A DNA stretch of 25,293 nucleotides, taken from contig SZWC01004754.1 in NCBI GenBank assembly GCA_023375785.1, positions 57,146 through 82,438 on the forward strand, in the 5' to 3' direction. Source of the stretch: Penium margaritaceum (lineage: Eukaryota > Streptophyta > Zygnematophyceae > Desmidiales > Peniaceae). The notes below the pieces were generated by a model that was not told where the DNA came from, did no database searches, and worked only from the letters and a program-made list of their open reading frames with translations. Below are positions 21,001 through 25,293 of the stretch, in pieces. The position numbers and the translations under genes are program-made. Numbering within the stretch: the stretch's first letter is position 1; each line of letters opens with the position of its first letter.

Positions 21001-22230
21001 ACCACTGTGTTTCTCACCACTGTGTTTCGGACCACTGTGTTGTTGACCACTGTGTTTCTCACCACTGTGTTTCGGACCACTGTGTTGTTGACCACTGTGT
21101 TTCTCACCACTGTGTTTCGGACCACTGTGTTGTTGACCACTGTGTTTCTCACCACTGTGTTTCGGACCACTGTGTTGTTGACCACTGTGTTTCTCACCAC
21201 TGTGTTTCGGACCACTGTGTTGTTGACCACTGTGTTTCTCACCACTGTGTTTCGGACCACTGTGTTGTTGACCACTGTGTTTCTCACCACTGTGTTTCGG
21301 ACCACTGTGTTGTTGACCACTGTGTTTCTCACCACTGTGTTTCGGACCACTGTGTTGTTGACCACTGTGTTTCTCACCACTGTGTTTCGGACCACTGTGT
21401 TGTTGACCACTGTGTTTCTCACCACTGTGTTTCGGACCACTGTGTTGTTGACCACTGTGTTTCTCACCACTGTGTTTCGGACCACTGTGTTGTTGACCAC
21501 TGTGTTTCTCACCACTGTGTTTCGGACCACTGTGTTGTTGACCACTGTGTTTCTCACCACTGTGTTTCGGACCACTGTGTTGTTGACCACTGTGTTTCTC
21601 ACCACTGTGTTTCGGACCACTGTGTTGTTGACCACTGTGTTTCTCACCACTGTGTTTCGGACCACTGTGTTGTTGACCACTGTGTTTCTCACCACTGTGT
21701 TTCGGACCACTGTGTTGTTGACCACTGTGTTTCTCACCACTGTGTTTCGGACCACTGTGTTGTTGACCACTGTGTTTCTCACCACTGTGTTTCGGACCAC
21801 TGTGTTGTTGACCACTGTGTTTCTCACCACTGTGTTTCGGACCACTGTGTTGTTGACCACTGTGTTTCTCACCACTGTGTTTCGGACCACTGTGTTGTTG
21901 ACCACTGTGTTTCTCACCACTGTGTTTCGGACCACTGTGTTGTTGACCACTGTGTTTCTCACCACTGTGTTTCGGACCACTGTGTTGTTGACCACTGTGT
22001 TTCTCACCACTGTGTTTCGGACCACTGTGTTGTTGACCACTGTGTTTCTCACCACTGTGTTTCGGACCACTGTGTTGTTGACCACTGTGTTTCTCACCAC
22101 TGTGTTTCGGACCACTGTGTTGTTGACCACTGTGTTTCTCACCACTGTGTTTCGGACCACTGTGTTGTTGACCACTGTGTTTCTCACCACTGTGTTTCGG
22201 ACCACTGTGTTGTTGACCACTGTGTTTCTC
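18016..22230 (+). repeat. 45-bp higher-order repeat, 93 full copies plus two monomers, apparently perfect
   Basis: Three monomers repeat as one 45-bp word: ACCACTGTG plus TTGTTG, then plus TTTCTC, then plus TTTCGG. The word starts at 18016 and 93 complete copies fill 18016-22200; two further monomers (22201-22230) follow before ordinary units resume. I found no deviating copy by reading through: the conceptual translation repeats the same 15 residues throughout. All monomers are of the ...CCAC type. A single precursor of the word is visible at about 16015-16075 (gttgttg, gtttctt, gtttcgg), and both places are preceded by a ttccgaccac monomer. The open frames of about 1,600 codons on both strands here follow from the 45-bp period and are not called genes. 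Confidence 0.97.
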
Positions 22231-22242
22231 ACCACTGTGTTT

Positions 22243-23517
22243 CTGACCAGTGTGTTTCTGACCAGTGTGCTTCTGACCACTGTGTTTCTGACCACTGTGT
22301 TTCCAACCACTGTGTTTCTGCCCACTGTGTTTCTGACCAGTGTGTTTCTGACCAGTGTGTTTCTGACCACTGTGTATATGACCAGTGTGTTTTGACCACT
22401 GTGTTTCTGACCAGTGTCTTTTTTACCAGTGAGTTTCTGACCACTGTGTTTCAGACCACTGTGTTTCTGACCACTGTGTTTCCAACCATTGTGTTTCTGA
22501 CAACTGTGTTTCTGACCAGTGTGTTTCTGACTTCTATGTTTCTGACCACAGTGTGTCTGACAACTGTCTTTCTGACAGCTGTGTTTTTGTCAAATGTGTT
22601 TCTTACCATTGTGTTTCTGACCACTGTGTTTCTGACCACTGTGTTTCTGACCAGTGTGTTTCTGACCAGTGCGTTTCTGACCACTGTGTTTCTGCCCACT
22701 ATGTTTCTGACCAGTGTGTTTCTGACAAGTGTGTTTCTGACCAGTGTATTTGTGACCACTGTGTTTCTGACCAGTGTGTTTCTATCCGCAATGTTTCTAC
22801 CCACTGTGTTTGTGACCACTGTGTTTATGACCCATGTGTTTCTGACCAGTATGTTTCTGACCACTGTGTTTCTGACCTGTGTGTTTCTAACCACTTGGGT
22901 TCTGACCACTATGTTTCTGACCACTGTGTTTCTGAACACTGTGTTTCTGACCAGTGTGTTTCAGACAACTGTGTTTCTGACCACTGTGTTTTTGACCAGT
23001 GTGCTTCTGAGCAGTGTGTTTCTGACCAGCATGTTTCCGACCAGTGTGTTTCTGACCACTATGTTTCTGACCAGAGTGTTTCTGACCACTGTGTTTATGA
23101 CAACTGTGTTTCTGACCACTGTGTTTCTGACCGCTGTGTTTATGACCCCTCTGTTTCTGACCAGTATGATTCTGACAAGTGTGTTTCTGACCATTGTGTT
23201 TCTGACCACTGGGGTTCTGACCAGTGTGTTTCTAACCACCATGTTTCTGACTAGTGTGTTTCTGACCACTGTGTTTCTGACCACTGTGTTTCTGACCACT
23301 GTGTTTCTAACCTGTCTGTTCCTGACCAGCGTGTTTCGGACCACTCTTTTTCTGACCAGTGTGTTTCTGACCAGTGTGCTTCTGACCACTGTGTTTCTGA
23401 CCAATGTGTTTCCGACCATTGTGTTTCTGCCCACTGTGTTTCTGACTAGTGTGCATCTGACCAGTGTGTTTCTGACCACTCTGTTTCTGACCAGTGTGTT
23501 TCTGACTTCTGTGTTTC
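22243..23517 (+). repeat. Segmental duplication D4, copy B (partner 14581-15840)
   Basis: Copy B keeps the order of all rare monomers of copy A with scattered substitutions, for example tgacttctatgtttctg against tggcttctatgtttatg. It contains one extra monomer near 22346. Its left edge lies within about 13 bases of the end of the 45-bp array, and its right edge runs into the 60-bp array, so it is bracketed by homogenised repeats on both sides. Confidence 0.95.
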
Positions 23518-24660
23518 TGACCAGTGTGTTTCTGACCACTCTGTTTCTGACCAGTGTGTTTCTGACTTCTGTGTTTCTGACCAGTGTGTTTCTGACCACT
23601 CTGTTTCTGACCAGTGTGTTTCTGACTTCTGTGTTTCTGACCAGTGTGTTTCTGACCACTCTGTTTCTGACCAGTGTGTTTCTGACTTCTGTGTTTCTGA
23701 CCAGTGTGTTTCTGACCACTCTGTTTCTGACCAGTGTGTTTCTGACTTCTGTGTTTCTGACCAGTGTGTTTCTGACCACTCTGTTTCTGACCAGTGTGTT
23801 TCTGACTTCTGTGTTTCTGACCAGTGTGTTTCTGACCACTCTGTTTCTGACCAGTGTGTTTCTGACTTCTGTGTTTCTGACCAGTGTGTTTCTGACCACT
23901 CTGTTTCTGACCAGTGTGTTTCTGACTTCTGTGTTTCTGACCAGTGTGTTTCTGACCACTCTGTTTCTGACCAGTGTGTTTCTGACTTCTGTGTTTCTGA
24001 CCAGTGTGTTTCTGACCACTCTGTTTCTGACCAGTGTGTTTCTGACTTCTGTGTTTCTGACCAGTGTGTTTCTGACCACTCTGTTTCTGACCAGTGTGTT
24101 TCTGACTTCTGTGTTTCTGACCAGTGTGTTTCTGACCACTCTGTTTCTGACCAGTGTGTTTCTGACTTCTGTGTTTCTGACCAGTGTGTTTCTGACCACT
24201 CTGTTTCTGACCAGTGTGTTTCTGACTTCTGTGTTTCTGACCAGTGTGTTTCTGACCACTCTGTTTCTGACCAGTGTGTTTCTGACTTCTGTGTTTCTGA
24301 CCAGTGTGTTTCTGACCACTCTGTTTCTGACCAGTGTGTTTCTGACTTCTGTGTTTCTGACCAGTGTGTTTCTGACCACTCTGTTTCTGACCAGTGTGTT
24401 TCTGACTTCTGTGTTTCTGACCAGTGTGTTTCTGACCACTCTGTTTCTGACCAGTGTGTTTCTGACTTCTGTGTTTCTGACCAGTGTGTTTCTGACCACT
24501 CTGTTTCTGACCAGTGTGTTTCTGACTTCTGTGTTTCTGACCAGTGTGTTTCTGACCACTCTGTTTCTGACCAGTGTGTTTCTGACTTCTGTGTTTCTGA
24601 CCAGTGTGTTTCTGACCACTCTGTTTCTGACCAGTGTGTTTCTGACTTCTGTGTTTCTGA
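23461..24660 (+). repeat. 60-bp higher-order repeat, 20 apparently perfect copies
   Basis: Four monomers form a 60-bp word with tails ccag, ccactctg, ccag and cttctgtg, repeated 20 times without visible change. The next word (24661 on) breaks off at gagtttcttacc. In copy A of duplication D4 the same word exists once (15781-15840, with cattctg in place of cactctg). That shows the array grew in, or was lost from, one copy after the blocks separated. Confidence 0.97.
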
Positions 24661-25293
24661 CCAGTGTGTTTCTGACCACTGAGTTTCTTACCAGTGTGTT
24701 TCTGACCACTGTGTTTCTGACCAGTGTGTTTCTGACCAGTGTGTTTCTGACCACTATGTTTCTGACCACTGTGCTTCTGACCACTGTGCTTCTTACCACT
24801 GTGTTTCTGACCACTGTGTTTCTGACTAGTGTGTTTCTGACTAGTGTGTCTCTTACCACTGTGTTCCTGACGACTGTGTTTCTGACCACTGGGTTTGTGA
24901 CCAGTGTATTTCTGACCAGTGTGTTTCTGACCACTGTGTTTCTGACCAGTGTGTTTCTGACCACTGAGTTTCTTACCAGTGTGTTTCTGACGACTGTGTT
25001 TCTGACCAGTGTGTTTCTGACCACCGTGCTTCTGACCATAGTGTTTCTGACCACTGTGTTTCTGAGCACTGTGTTTCTGACCACTGTGTTTCTGACAAAT
25101 GTGTTTCTGACCTTTGTGTTTCTGACCACTGTGTTTCTGATCACTGCTTTTCTGACCACTTTGATTCTGACCAGTGTGTTTCTGGCCACTGTGTTTCTGA
25201 CCACTGTGTATCTGACCAGTGTGTTTCTGATCAACGTGTTTCCGACCACTGTGTTTCTGACCAGTGTGTTTCTGACCACTGTGTTTCTGACCA

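Larger units (their letters stand above)
13333..25293 (+). repeat. 15-bp minisatellite array, segment 3 (with large higher-order arrays)
   Basis: The satellite resumes in the same orientation and runs out of the window on the right. It mixes diverged monomers (13333-18015, 22231-23460, 24661-25293) with two highly homogeneous higher-order arrays (18016-22230 and 23461-24660). Several blocks occur twice or more. A stretch with markers ccactatg, gtgcttctg, gtgcttcttacc at about 24735-24815 resembles 17757-17840. A gatcaacgtgtttccgacc motif at about 25230 matches 18001, just before the 45-bp array starts. No gene is visible. Confidence 0.97.

Noticed and set aside
17553..22395. Open frames of about 1,600 codons on both strands across the 45-bp array
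   Set aside because: They result from a 45-bp period without stops, exist in overlapping frames on both strands at once, encode only a 15-residue low-complexity repeat, and have no gene-like start, end or composition.
1..25293. CRISPR array
   Set aside because: Units are contiguous 15-mers without unique spacers, and the window is eukaryotic in character with no cas genes.
1..25293. Telomeric repeat
   Set aside because: The 15-bp unit does not resemble known telomere motifs (TTAGGG or TTTAGGG types) and carries too much monomer divergence.

Overview
This window is almost entirely one eukaryotic minisatellite. About 22.3 of 25.3 kb (roughly 1,490 units) is a 15-bp tandem repeat, consensus TGTGTTTCTGACCAC with a very common last-base variant (...CCAG). 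It always runs in the same orientation and enters and leaves the window at both edges. Two partial Ty1/copia LTR retrotransposons are the only non-satellite DNA. No intact host gene, rRNA, functional tRNA or CRISPR is visible. The copia reverse transcriptase/RNase H fragments, their TATA-containing LTRs and the tRNA-like segments inside those LTRs point to a nuclear genome. A plant (streptophyte) is my best guess from the look of the copia proteins, but the sequence does not prove it; an alga or other copia-bearing eukaryote is possible.  Layout: 1-3635 diverged minisatellite; 3636-4807 copia fragment E1 on the minus strand (RNase H end of pol, polypurine tract, 3' LTR); 4808-11510 minisatellite with several segmental duplications, a 75-bp five-copy higher-order repeat (HOR, 8586-8960) and a perfect 27-copy monomer run (10085-10489); 11511-13332 copia fragment E2 on the plus strand (RT palm with YADD, RNase H, polypurine tract, 699-bp 3' LTR); 13333-25293 minisatellite containing two spectacular HOR arrays. 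One is a 45-bp unit repeated about 93 times without visible change (18016-22230). The other is a 60-bp unit repeated 20 times without visible change (23461-24660). Between them lies a roughly 1.27-kb copy of 14581-15840.  The biology readable here is repeat turnover rather than a gene system. Old mutated monomers act as a background from which short blocks were duplicated, and some 3-, 4- or 5-monomer words were then amplified and homogenised, preferentially at the edges of duplicated blocks. Both retroelements lack their 5' part, keep an exact 3' LTR end, and abut the same 5-bp sequence (TTTCT) of the satellite unit in opposite orientations. Both LTRs carry a sense-oriented tRNA-like segment. 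The very long open frames (up to about 1,600 codons) arise because a 15-bp unit preserves phase and its consensus has no stop in five of six frames; I do not call them genes.
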